Part shown: one piece after another, positions 23,237 to 36,276 of the stretch
Position numbering within the stretch: position 1 is the stretch's first letter
Layout: each line of letters opens with the position of its first letter
NCBI GenBank assembly: GCA_020543525.1
Contig: JAHYIO010000031.1
Span: forward strand, 1,054,001-1,118,000
Source of the DNA: Coriolopsis trogii
Taxonomy: Eukaryota > Basidiomycota > Agaricomycetes > Polyporales > Polyporaceae
Reading direction: 5' to 3'
Length of the DNA stretch: 64,000 nt
The notes under the pieces: model-generated
What the model was told of the DNA's origin: nothing
Database searches by the model: none
Seen by the model: only the letters and a program-made list of their open reading frames with translations
Translations under genes and position numbers: made by a program

Positions 23237-25178
23237 ATGCCTGTCACTCGTTCCGCCACGCGCAGCGCTACAGTCGCGGCTACCACTGGCGCCGTTCAAG
23301 AGACTGCCACCGTTGTGACCAAGACGAGCCGCAAACGCAAGGCCGCGGAGGCCACCAAAGAATCGACGACGAAGAAACCTCGCGCGACCAAGGGTACGGC
23401 CAAATCAAAGAGTACCACTCAGTCTGAGACGTCGAGTGTTCCTCAGCCACAGCCAGCGTCGACAGGCGTTGTTACACCTGTCGTGGCTGCTGATGGCGAA
23501 GAACTTGTACCGGCCGTGCTCACATTCTCTTTCGAGGACGCAAAACGCCATCTCATTTCCGTGGACCCGCGGTTCGAAGAGGTCTTCCGCAGGGTACAAT
23601 GCAAGCCTTTCGAACACCTCGAAAGAGTGGATCCTTTCCGGTATGTTGTTCCCAATGGTAACGTGTTCTCACTAAATCAACAATAACTTCAGGACGCTGG
23701 CGAGTTCTATATTGTGAGGATCTTTCCTGTCTGCAGTGTACTACTGTCCAGGCCTGGTTAGTCGGGACCTGTGTCATTGCGCGACACGAGAACTCGTCTC
23801 GAGCGCCGAATTGCCACCTGCAACGGCATTCAATCCGCTCATGCATAATTGACGCCTGTCTTTCTGCCAGAGGTCAACAGATATCTTGGAAAGCGGCCCG
23901 AGCCATCACGCACAAGTTCAAACGTCTGTTTGATTCTTCGATACCTGAGAACTTGGCAGATAGCGAGTACGTGCATTTATCTGTCCAAGGACGAGCGACA
24001 CATTCGGGGTGCTGATATTGCGCTTTATCGAAGTTCGGATTTCTTTCCTTCGGCACATCAAGTTATCACCAAAGATATAGCGACGTTGAGGACGGCTGGC
24101 CTCAGCGTTCGGAAAGCGGAGTATGGTTTGTCTTCCATAAATCCCTGTTCTATACTCCATCTGACTCATCATGGTCTGCTCCTGCTCCAGTCCTTGACTT
24201 AGCTAGCCGCTTCGCTGATGGCCGCTTATCGACGAGGAAACTACTCGAAGCAGACGACGAAGAGCTCTATCGCTTACTCACCGCAGTACGAGGCATTGGG
24301 CCGGTAAGTGGCTGTCACCTCCTGGGGAGAATGCCTGCTTATGGGATTTGCTGCATGTCACAGTGGACTGGTATGTCAAACGATCACATGAGTTGAGATA
24401 CCATATGCTAAGCTCTTCTCAAGTCCACATGTTTGCAATGTTCCATCTTCGTCGGCCAGATATACTTCCAGTCGGCACGTCATCGTCTCCCCGCATACGA
24501 CAGGCGATAACTGATTGTGGATTTGCAGGCGATCTTGGGGTTCAGAAAGGGATATTGCGGTGGTTCCTCTCGTTGCACTCCCCCGTGCACCCGGTATCCC
24601 TACGTAAGGACAAGTTGATCGATCCAGAAGCCAGCGACAGCCCAGTGGCAGGGGGCAGTCAAGAGGGGCAGGGGTTGACAAGGGCAACAACGCCTGACGC
24701 GTCTTCTACGCTCGGTGCCCCTGACGACCTCCCGTCGACGCCCAGGAAGAAGGGCAAGACCAAGGCAGATGGAAGTGGAGCAGAGCCTGAAACGGACTCG
24801 ATGCTGCCCACCCCGTTCACGCCATCTATCAACAGGACGCTCAATATGTTTGGTAAACGAGACACTCTGGAGGCAGATGTCGAGATTCCGTCACTGCCGG
24901 AAGGTCTCACCGTGCCACAGATGAAGGCGCGTTTGGGTGGGAAGAGCAAGATCAAGTGCGTGTTCATGTTGCATGTGGTGATACATAACATGCGTGCGAT
25001 GCTGAGATATTGCGCAGGGGAGCGCTGCTGACACCCAAGGAGATGGAGGCCCTCACGGATATTTGGCGGCCGTACCGGAGCCTGGGTGAGTGCTCATGCT
25101 ATGCGATTGTGTGGATGTGGCGCTCAACGTCGAGCAGGCGTGTACTACATGTGGGCGCTGGCAGAAGAGCCGAGTTAG
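23237..25178 (+). CDS. DNA-3-methyladenine glycosylase (HhH-GPD superfamily, Mag1/AlkA type)
   Basis: The enzyme should excise alkylated bases such as 3-methyladenine to start base-excision repair in the nucleus. Ten exons add up to 439 residues. The N-terminus is basic and suits a nuclear signal (TSRKRKAAEATKESTTKKPR). The core reads ILGQQISWKAARAITHKFKR, FPSAHQVITKDIATLRTAGL, LTAVRGIGPWTVHMFAMFHL (the helix-hairpin-helix), and RRPDILPVGDLGVQKGILRW, where the Asp after PVG is the expected catalytic residue. The C-terminus ends RPYRSLGVYYMWALAEEPS, usual for fungal Mag1 proteins, after a long Ser/Pro/Gly-rich insert of about 120 residues. Two exons are 21 and 7 bases, and the intron at 24475-24528 starts with GC. 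Confidence 0.93.
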
Positions 25179-25893
25179 ACATACTGATGTCGGGAGAATT
25201 GCGCATATTGCTTCATTTGTGCCCCCGTAGAGTCTCCGCCTCCCAGCCCAGGAAAGATGCCGGCGGCGGGGAGGGAGGAATGCAATGTGGCCAAACCTGA
25301 CGTAATGTGTTGAGCGAGATCTGCACACGCGATCGCGGGGGGGTGCTCGCAATCATCGTCTTCTTGTCTGGCTTTCAACCTAAAACCGACCTCGCTGCGA
25401 GCAACGTGTGCTTCAGCACCATTATCTTTGACCATCAAGTCTTCAAACGCGTTTGTGCACATCTGCGACTGCGGCAATCGTGCGTGCTGTGGTGAGATTG
25501 GGGACGGCGAGGGTCGATCGATGGGCGAGGACGCTGCCTGCTGGGGCTCCCTGGGGCTACTCTGGGCAGATGCTCGGGTTCTTCTGCGCGTGACGGCTAC
25601 CGGGGGCTGTTTGTGGCCCCGATGGGACTGTCGACAAGGTACGAGAAAGCGAAGGGACGCTGACAGCTAATGAAGGCGATCGGCCTGTGGCTCATGCCAC
25701 GCTTCTTGTACTGGAGTGGCCTCTTCCTCGGTCTTCCCAGTTCGGCCCCCTGTGTTCATCTTCAAATAAATACCGTCACAACATGTTGGCTTTCTCTTCT
25801 TGTCCCCCACTCCCCCTCCCCCTCCTCCTCTGTGCCACCCTCTCCTACTCTCCGTCTTTGTGTCGCAGCGTCCTCGCGCTATAACTGACCACG
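25179..25893. promoter_or_regulatory. Intergenic with pyrimidine-rich kinase promoter
   Basis: No gene is supported. The last 100 bases before the kinase start are strongly C/T-rich (about 25795-25860), a common feature just upstream of transcription starts in filamentous fungi. Confidence 0.45.
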
Positions 25894-27856
25894 ATGCTTG
25901 CCACTCCCAGTCGCGCCCTCGCTTGCATACAACCTGGCCAGTCGCCTTTGTTTGGCGTGTTTTCGCCATCCATGGACACCGGGGACATGTCATCAGACGA
26001 TGGCGAGAGCCTCCACACGCCTCTGACGGAGCACCACGATCACCGTCTCCTCCATTCCTGCGACGTCTACGACGAGCACCATTATTCGCAGGACATCTAC
26101 CATTCCATCAGCTCGGAGCAGGCTGCAGCGCCGTATATCGACACTGAGAAAGCCCACTTTAGCTCCCCCGCATACCGACGTCTTACTCCGCACCACCCTT
26201 CTTCCGCCTCCGAAGACTCTCACGACTTCCCGCAGTTCTCGTCTTCGTGCGCCCTTGAGATTTCAAACGCTTCTCGGGAAAACACGACCTTCCCATCACC
26301 CAACTACTCTTCGCGCGCCCTAGACCCAACCGTTTCCCCCTTTACCCCGACGCGACAAACGTTCCAACCCAGTCCGCCTGTTTTCTCCGCCGCACCCTTT
26401 CGCCATCCCGATGCTTCTCCGTCAGGGAGTAGGCTATCTTCCCTTCCGTCTCTCACGCTATCCAATATCGGTTGCGACGATGCAGACGATCACCCCCTTC
26501 TCCTGCACTCGCCGCCTCATGGCCATGATGATGGCTCGTCCTTCGCTTCGGAAGAATTCAGCGAAGAGTCGGCACTCTGTCTTGGACGCTTATACTCGCC
26601 CCGCTTCCACCCCGAGCACCTTCTCAACTATCACTTCGTGCGTCACTACCAACTCGAAGATGAGCTCGGCGCTGGTGGGTACGGATTCGTCATGACCGCC
26701 CGGCATCGCATCGAGGGCCACGAGGTTGCCGTGAAGTTCATCATCAAGGACAAGGTGCCCGAACATGCATGGTGGGAGGATGAGGCGTATGGGCGCGTTC
26801 CAACGGAGGTCATGCTACTCAGCCTCGTGAACCACGAGAACATCGTCAAGTGTCTGGACCTGTTCGAGGATGATGTATACTTCTACCTGGTAAGTGCGAT
26901 CTGCGCTTTCGCGCAGGAGGCAAGCTAATCCGTCCACTCAGGTACAAGAGCTCCACGGCACGCCATGGGTGTCCAGAAAGCAGAAGAAAGCGAGGAAGTC
27001 TTCTCCATCGGGAAAGCTCGTTGCACCATCGCCGCTAGCGACCCCGATCCTGACACCTTCGTCTTCCGCGGCGTCAAGCCTCGGCTCAGCGCCACACACA
27101 CCTCCAGGCTCGTCCGCCAGTCTCGGTGACGTTCGCTTGGCGCTTCCTCTCAGCAAGCTCGCCGAGCTTCCTTCAAACGTTCACGACAGCCTCGATGACG
27201 AGCTGCTCAATCTGGCTCGAGACTCTCCGCCGAAGTTCACGCGCCGCCCTTCACACGACCTCTTCGAGTGTATCGAGCAGAGCAAACACAAGCGGTTGAC
27301 CGAGAACCAGGCTCGCTACATCTTCGCACAGGTTGTCGAAGCTGTCTACTATCTGGATTGCCAGGGAATCACGCACTGTGATATTAAGGACGAGAATCTC
27401 GTCATCGATGCTGACCTAAAGGTATGGTCAATCCAGACTGTAGACGTCACACTGCGCTCACCCTGTCCATAGGTTAAGTTGATCGACTTTGGCAGCGCCG
27501 TGGTTGCAGATCCCACTCGGCCTCGACCATATTACAACCTATTCTTTGGAACGACTGCATATGCGTCCTCGGAGATCTTATTAAAGAAGAAGTACCAGGC
27601 CCCTCCTGCCGAGATCTGGACCCTCGGAGTTCTTCTCTCCTACCTCTTGACCGGGCACTCTCCATTCCCCACCGAATCGGACGCTAAAGAAGGGCGCGTC
27701 GTTGTCCGCGAGCCCAAGAACGGTCCTCTCAGCAGGTCGGCGATATCGCTCATGGCGCGTTGCCTGGAGAAAGAGCCCGAGTTCCGCGCTGATATCGAGG
27801 AGGTCAGCAACCACCCTTGGTTACGCGGTGCTCTCGAAAGCCGCGGACGCGACTGA
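25894..27856 (+). CDS. Serine/threonine protein kinase, PAS-kinase/CAMK-like catalytic domain
   Basis: The 619-residue product has introns at 26890-26941 and 27422-27472. Residues 1-245 are a Ser/Pro/His-rich, probably disordered leader with no visible PAS domain. The kinase domain starts near 250 with glycine loop LGAGGYGFV (258), VAVKFIIK with Lys about 281, the catalytic loop ITHCDIKDENLVID (Asp 479) and LIDFGSA (Asp 497). Later blocks are FFGTTAYASSEIL and EIWTLGVLLSYLLTGHSPF. The VAVKFIIKDKVPEHAW and IKDENLVID blocks match the PAS-kinase (Psk1/Psk2) group, which couples nutrient state to sugar use. HRD is HCD here. A Ser/Pro-rich insert of about 100 residues (339-437) separates the hinge segment VQELHG from LFECIE. 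The substrate is unknown. Confidence 0.85.
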
Positions 27857-28522
27857 GGGAGCTCTTCTGACAGGCCGGCCTGCATGCAGACAATCGCGCA
27901 CTAAACGCGCATTGTATGCCCTCTGTGTGGAACTCATGTTATGTCTCCGCTCTGGCGGCGGGGCACGGACAGCGGATGGACTCGGATATTCTTATTCATC
28001 GTCGCCTTCTATCACCCAATGTATTACTTTCACTCACATGCCTTTGTTTGTTCTCGATATATCGACCGTCGCACATCCTAGATACCATTGCATTTATCAT
28101 TGTTACGTCTTCATGTCGCATTGTCTCCATTGCATACCACACTTTTCCCCGCGATTGTTCAGTCGTCTACATGATCACCGTCACTCGCGGATTCCATTTC
28201 ACTCGTACACACCATAGCACCATACCACGTCCCTGTCTTATATGACGCCATACTGTACGATGCTCCTGGTGCGAGAGCGTAATATCAAGCATTGACCTCA
28301 GTTCCTGCTGAGGATGATCATCGGCCTTCTCTCTAGAAGTGCGACAGTAGGATTCGAACCGGGAGTTTGCGATCCCGCCCGTCCACATCGGAGGCGCCCG
28401 GGAGGCCTATGCATGCACCGGCTAGCCAATGGGATTGTGCGCTTAGCAAACAACTTCCGCCATCGTCACCGACGGAGAGCTCAGTAGGAGCCCAGCTTCA
28501 CCCTCTCCGTCCCTCCACCATC
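27857..28522. other. Intergenic
   Basis: This holds the kinase 3' flank, a T-rich stretch and a tRNA-like stretch described separately. No protein gene is seen. Confidence 0.5.
28350..28430 (-). other. tRNA-like stretch with A-box and B-box resemblance
   Basis: The minus strand holds GGTTCGAATCC (28350-28360), the B-box/T-loop consensus, and about 68 bases upstream TGGCTAGCCGGTGCATGC (28411-28428), which resembles an A box. GGGATCGCAAACTCCC between them can fold. The T stem does not pair beyond two bases and no matching acceptor stem is present, so a working tRNA is unlikely. A decayed tRNA or a tRNA-derived SINE head is possible. Confidence 0.25.
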
Positions 28523-29581
<1,059 letters not shown>

Positions 29582-30304
29582 TTGAGCTCATAGATAATAG
29601 GCTATCAGGGACCACTCTTGCCACAATCATCAGTTGTAGTTTGGTGATCGTTCGGTCAAACTCTAGCCTCGAGTGCCGGTGTCTGAGTGCCGGTGTCTGG
29701 ATCTGGTGGCTATGAATTGGGCTAGATGAACTACCATCATTGCTTCCGCCCTTTCCGTATTACACTGCCCAGAGTTGTGCGACGGGCTTCAGAGCTTCCA
29801 GTCCTGTTTATGCCGTGGAATTGATGGGCCCAGACGAATAGTGTCAAAGAGGCTCTGTGAGATTCACCAACGCGCTTCGATGTATGATGCAGAACGCATC
29901 AAGAGACCACTGTAGAGTCGAGAAATCCAGGAGTTGGAGATTGTGGGGACGGTATTCCAGAGCGCGGCTTCGCTACAGAGGATATTAGTAGATGCGGAGT
30001 TTGCCGAAGACGTCCCAGTCGACGGTCGACGTCGAGCGGGGCTTGCATCTCCTCCACTTTCGCTTCCGCTTCCCTATTCTACTCTCCCGCTTCAATTTCC
30101 TCGTCGAGTCACGGCAACGACGCACGCTGTGCGGGACGGGACGGCGAGACACGTATCGCGTTGGTGAGCCTACCTTTGTGGCGCAGACGTAATTTCCTAT
30201 TCCCGGGCTGTCTTTACCGCCTCGTTCACACCCATCAACATCCCCACCGTTTCCCTGTATTCCCTCGTGTCCTCGAGCACGACCCGCTTGGGCACATTAC
30301 GAGG
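29582..30304. other. Intergenic
   Basis: No gene is seen. The frame of the next gene stays open upstream to about 30161, but the first good Met is at 30305, after a C/T-rich stretch. Confidence 0.5.
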
Positions 30305-33300
30305 ATGGCTACTGCTGTACACCCTTCCCAAGACCCCGGAGCCCCTCTCACAGACGTTGCCGCTGGCCTCGTATCACCAAGAACCGGTCACGACCATACG
30401 AGCAGCTACTCTCAACGGCTCACGTTGACCGAGTTCGACCTTCGGGACAATCGCTATCCTACTATGGCTTCGACCAAATCACCCGTGTCCCCATCTACTC
30501 ATTCTCAGTCCGGCGGCTTTGACCCCGCATTCGACGCCGGCATGACAGCAGCCCTCCGAGCCAGCTACGACCAGACTCGTTCCCCCGGCCTCAGTTCTCC
30601 CCAGAAATCGTGGATTGGCGAAAACATTACTCAAGAGCCAGTTACCGACTGGGACCCGTCACATCGTTCGACACCCTTGGCTGTCCATGAGGCGCAATCA
30701 CCCGGCGGCGAAGGCACCACGACGCAAGGACCCGGGCGACGCCCTGTTGACAGCTACTTCCCTGACCAGCCGGCTTCAAACGCCCTTCAGGACGGATTTA
30801 GTGGTAATCAGCCGAAGGCATCTACGGAGCACCAACCCCCACAGTCCCCAGACATGGGTCAACGGTTGTCAAGCTTCAGGCCTGGCGGTGATCAGTACGA
30901 TTCCGGACTACCGTCTAGCTCGCCGCGTAATGTGGTTGCTCCCCTCCCTCCGGGAGCTGGTCTCGACCCAAGCTCTTCCATGGCACTTCACAGTGCGACT
31001 TCGCCACGCCATCCTTCGCTCCCTGGAGCAGGCATCGGCGCGGGGCCCAGCTCACCGAAAATGTCCCCCATTGTACCGCTATCCGCAGGTCCTACATACA
31101 ACCCCTCTGCGATGCAGATCCCCATTTCACCCAAGCCTCGAGCGTACGCACAGCATCCCACGTACATCACTCCGTCGACGGCGCCGGCCATGCAGCCGTC
31201 CTTCTCGCCGCCTCAAGTGCCGAAGGAAGAGGTGTGCGTCGAGTGTGCGATGCGTGACCAGGACATGGCGGATGTCGACGTCACGAGTCCTGGTGTGTGG
31301 GATCGAGAGAGCGATGTTCTCTACGAGGAGTTGTGCAGGCGAGAGGCAGAGGAAGAGGCAATGGGTCATGTATCGGGGCGTTCGTCGTCCGGTGACCACT
31401 CGCGACCGAGAGCGAAGGGTGGGAAGCTTACAGAGGAGAACCTGCGATTCTGGCTCAGCATAGTGAGTTATACTCGGCAGATACTTTATGCATCACTATT
31501 GACGTTTCTTTAGAACCCCAAGGAGCCGTCATCCCGCCAACAGACTCTAGATATGTACGTCAAGTCGCAACGCTCTCTCCTCGAGGCCGACGCCTTGGCC
31601 CGTGCGCGGGCGCTGCGAGAGTCTCGCGTGCTGGATGAGAAGATGCGTGACACCTTCGCGCAGTTGCGCCGCTCTGCCTACGAACTTGGCAATAGCTCGC
31701 AACCAACGGACGATTCCGGTGTTCTACGCATCAAGTCTCCTCGTCAACCCTCCACTCCTTCGGCTGCTGCTGTCGACAAGAGCCATTCGCGCGAAGTTAC
31801 GCTCCTTGAGAATGGCATGATCGTGGAACACGTCGATCTCCGCAAAGAGGAGAGAGAAGAACGCGAACGGAAGCGTAAGGAAGAGAAGCGGGAACGGAGT
31901 CGCGCACGCAAGTCGTCGCGGAGTTCACGCTCTGCAGCGGATGTCGCGTCGGTCTACTCTGTGCCCCTCGCTTCGAGTCCGTTGCCCCAGGTCGATAGCG
32001 GGTTCTTCTCCAATCCTCGGGACTCGCGTTATTCCCAGAATTTCTCGCCTCGACCGAGCAGTGTGCTCACGACCGGTGGCGATCGACCCCAGACGTTGCT
32101 CCGTGCACAATCGCAGGCGTCGTTCTCGGACATGCAGAGCGTGGGGTCTGCTGCGTCGCCGAGACGGTCTCGCTTCTTCGGTTTCAAGAACCTGAGCGCT
32201 GCATGGAACAGTCGAGACAGCATGGCGCCGTCTGGTAGCATGATTGACATGCAGTAAGTTTCATGTTGAACATTCTCCGCATCGCCACTAACCGGTTGTC
32301 GTAGTCTCGCATTGCAGCAAGAGCAATCCTACTTTGCTGCCCATCCTTCGGCGATTGATATCAGTAGCAATGCCCCCACTCTGCGAGCGTCCCAGTCATG
32401 GCCCCGAGCGGTCGTTTCTCCAGAACCGCCCAACTCTTCTGTCGCACAGACGACGAAGAAGAAGAATGGGCTCAAGAAGATTTGGAAGCTTGTCACTGGT
32501 TCCAACAAAGGTGCTGCGAAGGGAGTCAGTCAGACGCGTTCTGTCGACAGGCACGATGATGACATGCCCCTGGCACCTCCGCCTCCATTGTCGTATCTGG
32601 TGGACCGGGAGGGCGGATCTCGACGGCATGTCTCCACTCCCTCCCTGCTGTCGTCCGTGTCGCCTAATCAGTTCTCCCAATGGGCTCCATCCCCACCTAC
32701 CGCGCCCTCCAGTGCACTTCCTTCTCCCACATCGTCGCGTTACCCTGCACCTGAGAGGGAGCCTAGCGGTGACAATCAGAAGGAAGTGCAGGAGGTGGTG
32801 CCGGACCACCGTATATCCGCACTTGAGCTCGGAGCCAATGAGACCGACGGGGATTTGCGTGGTCGGACGACACACAGCTCGTCGAGGACGTTGTCTAGCC
32901 TTGGGCCGCCGACGCCCGGTCCTTCTCCGCCAACTCGGCCACAGTCGGCCATGATGCTCAGTCGCGACAAGTCGCTGCCCCCGATACCGGGCGAGGCTGT
33001 AGAATTCCCGTCCCATGCCATGCCCGACGCTCGACCCCAGACGATGTACGATCTCCTGCACAGCCCCTCTGGGAACCGGAACCTCGTGCCTCCTCAAGCA
33101 CCGTTCCGGGGCCCCGAGGTGAGAAGACAGTCGTTTGGTGGCATGTCCTCAAGGCCTCACCCAGCGGTGCAGACCATGCCCGGTCGGAGTCCGTATGCTC
33201 GAGGGCAACTCAACGTACCGCCGTTCCTTGCGGAGGAGAAGTACGCCGAGTTCGGTGCATCGAGCCCTTCGCTACCGCAGTGGGCCGGTGTTGACACGCC

Positions 33301-33661
33301 AAGCAAGCGATCCTTGACCACGCCCAAGAAGCCTAAGCAGAGGCGCAGCAAGTTTGGACTCGCGTCTTTGTTCGGGAAGAAGTCTATGGAGATGGACAGG
33401 GACTCGCAGGTGTTCGCAAATGGCACTCCCAATGGCTCTGCGGACTTGCTCGACTATAACCCGTACAGGTCGTCGGCGTCCGACCAACGTGACGAGCCGG
33501 GTTCGGTCGGGTTCAGTGGACCAGGCTCTGCTCACAGCAGCAACGCACAGCGCATGTCGATCGCGTCCAAGAAGAATATCGCGGAACTAGTCGATCAGGA
33601 TCCCGAGTTTGTCGCATACCGCTACCCATCCAGTGCCCAGCGACTCGAGGTGCTCCGGTAG
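30305..33661 (+). CDS. Large low-complexity protein with conserved-looking C-terminus, unknown function
   Basis: I do not recognise a named family. Introns 31463-31513 and 32254-32304 give 1084 residues. The first third is rich in Ser, Pro and Gly. A CVECAMRDQDMADVDV block near residue 310 has a CxxC pair and is followed by TEENLRFWLSINPKEPSSRQ and a long charged helix (LLEADALARARALRESRVLD) that is probably a coiled coil. A second highly charged stretch, RKEEREERERKRKEEKRER, follows. Basic SRFFGFKNLSAAW and KKIWKLVTGS blocks could bind membranes or nucleic acid. The protein ends SKKNIAELVDQDPEFVAYRY then PSSAQRLEVLR. It may be a scaffold; I cannot say for what. Confidence 0.75.
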
Positions 33662-34632
33662 AAACCCATGAAATCTTCAGGTTCTGTTTGAGACCGGCTC
33701 GTCTGCATATGTCACATTCAAATACCTCAACGTACCCCATATCCCCATCGGTACATGCAAAACGGAGCATACTCGTGCTCGTCCTGGCATACAATCATCA
33801 TAATCGCTCATCATCCATCATCTTCTCATATTCCACATGTCCTATACTCGCCTTCGCTCTCACTCCACCTCAGGACGCTCTCATCGACATCCTCTCACTG
33901 TCCCTCCCCACGTCGTCTCATCTCTTCTCGTCACTCCCTCCTTCCTCCCTGCCCTGCCAAGCGCGCTCGCTATATCGCGCTCTGCACTCTCTACGTCTGC
34001 TCGCAGTCAACTCCTTGATGTCTCACCAACATGGACATTGTCTCAGCCCATCCCCATCTCTGCAATACCATGCATACTTCGCATTCCAAACATCTTGCAT
34101 GAGTTCCACTGCATTTTCCGGCCTCGCGATCTGCACTCCTCTTACCCCTCCCTCTGAGCTTTCCCCAATTCCCGGACGTTCCCTCTTGGTCTCATCGAGT
34201 CCCGCGTGTAATCGCTACCCGTCGCGTATTCGCTATGACTATTGTCGGTGTGGCGGATGTATATGTAGACATCAGCTTTGCCTATTAATCTTTGGAATTT
34301 CTTCATTTTCATTTGTGGTCCCACTTGCTACCGGTGAAGGGTGCGTGGTAGTGAAGATGATGAGCGTCCACGAGCCGGGCACTTTGTGGGTGAGTATGTC
34401 TACTTCTACTTGTCGTTCGATCACTGACGTAGCCACTGCAGTGCTTGTCCCTGTTCGGTTCCGTCACCGGACACCGTTGTTCTTTTGCATGATGTTCCAT
34501 ACAGAAAGCGCCAAGTCTGGCAGCTGGCCGACACTGAGCTTGGGAGCGAGACAGAGCTCGTCGTGTCCTCGTGTGACTCTTTTCGTTGCTCCGTCCATCG
34601 CTCCGTACTGACTACTGAATCTCTGCCCTGAC
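33662..34632. other. Intergenic
   Basis: A 307-codon plus-strand frame (33688-34611) exists, but its C/T-rich, Ser/Leu/Pro-heavy reading looks like an accident of composition. No other feature is seen. Confidence 0.45.
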
Positions 34633-35714
34633 ATGGTGCGAGGTGGATCATGGATCATGCATAGCTATCGTACTCACCAGGTCACTGCGCAGGCTCCTCG
34701 AGGACTTTCCGCCGAAGAGAAGCGAGTCAAGTTGCTGGAGATCTTCCACGAGACTGTGAGCGACTGGGATCACCTCGTAGATGCCATGAATACTGATCAT
34801 CGTGTGCAGAAAGACTTTTACCAGGTATGTCACGACGAGCCTGTACGTGCATATATACGACTCTGAGAACTTCTGGGACCCGTAGCTGAAGGAACTGGAG
34901 AAGATGGCCCCGAAAATGAAGGGCATCGGTGAGTCGCGGCAACCCTCCTTGGTTACTATCGTGTGCATCATTCATTCCTGTTTTTCAGTCTCGCAATCCG
35001 TCAAAGAGGTCTTGCAGTCGCTGGTCGACGACGGACTGGTCCAAATGGACAAAATCGGCTCGTCAAATTGTGAGTGGCCCTGGCGCGGCTCCCTGTGGCC
35101 CGAACTGAGCGACTATATGCGCATATATGCAGTCTTCTGGAGCTTCCCATCGCAGAGGGGAGCGATTGTATGCACATCTTTGTCGCTGTGGATTCATGAG
35201 CTCACCGCCCGCGTCGACAGATGCAAAACCGACTCGCTACTGTGAAGGAGCAGCAAGGGACACTGCAAGCGCAGGTAGCCGACCTGCGTGCTACGCTGGA
35301 CACGGAGAAGGCATTGCGGCCCGAGAGTGTGAGTACCAGCCGGACGGTCGACTGTACCAAACGGGCTACTGACATCGCTGTACAGGATGAGCGCACTGCT
35401 GCACTCGAGGAGCTCGCGGGGTTGAAGAAGGAGTATGCGCAACTGGAAACCGAGCTCGCCGCCTATGGCGCATCGGACCCCGTAAAGGTCGAAGAAAAGA
35501 AGCGGGCCGTCCTCCTCGCAAAGGAAGCTGCCGTTCGATGGACGGGTGAGAGACTCTTGTGATGTCGACCTGGTCTCGTGCTGATACGGTACTCGGGAAC
35601 TTAGACAACTACATCATGCTGCTCTCGCACTTCACTCGCCAGCACGGCGTGGACGCCACAGATATCAGGACGTACCTAGGGGTTGATGAGGAGTATGAGG
35701 ACATCGATGCTTAA
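34633..35714 (+). CDS. MND1: Meiotic nuclear division protein 1 (Mnd1)
   Basis: Mnd1 pairs with Hop2 and helps Dmc1/Rad51 strand exchange between homologous chromosomes in meiosis. Seven exons add up to 242 residues. The hallmark N-terminal block RGLSAEEKRVKLLEIFHETV leads into the winged-helix domain (LKELEKMAPKMKGIVSQSVK, EVLQSLVDDGLVQMDKIGSS, NFWSFPSQRGAI). A coiled coil follows (MQNRLATVKEQQGTLQAQVA; LEELAGLKKEYAQLETELAA), and the C-terminal cap is WTDNYIMLLSHFTRQHGVDA. The first exon as drawn adds about 18 residues before RGLSAEEK (MVRGGSWIMHSYRTHQ...), so a short extra 5' intron or a different start is possible. The length agrees with known Mnd1 proteins (about 205-245). Confidence 0.93.
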
Positions 35715-36276
35715 CCTTATATATCCCGTCTCCTTCAGTGCTCAATTACATATAGGCGAGTCGAGTCCAGTGGAAGCAAAGATGCCGGGCTATGTACGAG
35801 GAAAGCATCCGCGGAGATAGTGCTCTCCTTGCTGCTGCCTGCAGCATCGCGTTATGTCGGATATTGTATCAAAAATACTACCAAGAGGCAAATGTTGCCT
35901 TCTCAGATGGATCGAGTTCAAAAATGCTATGGTATCGCTCGGGCATCATGCATCATGGACGACCGGTCCTATGCGACAGCATACTATGCCATTGAGTAGC
36001 AGACAGCAGACGGGCCATGAGGCGCCAGTGGATGGTCGTACTTTCCTCCCAATGTCCCACAAGCGGCGGTCGCGTGTCGCGTACCCCCAGTTGCTTTGTA
36101 CAAACAGAGCAGTCAGACTTGGACTACTTGGCCGTCTGTTTGTCGCACACGGACAGATGGCGTATGCCTCGGTATTCCTGAAGCGACAAATATGTGGAAC
36201 CCACAACCCTGACTTCGAATTGCCCATGAGTAAGCACAAATCCACAGATGCCAGTCTCTGATGCAAGCTCCTACTA
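35715..36276. other. Intergenic between convergent genes
   Basis: This holds the 3' flanks of the Mnd1 and Pns1-like genes. No gene is supported. Confidence 0.5.

Noticed and set aside
28350..28430. Functional tRNA gene on the minus strand
   Set aside because: Only two T-stem pairs form and no acceptor stem matches, so it is listed only as tRNA-like.
33688..34611. 307-codon plus-strand open frame
   Set aside because: The DNA is C/T-rich, the translation is Ser/Leu/Pro-heavy without any block pattern, and two overlapping frames look the same. It lies in the 3' flank of one gene and the promoter of the next.
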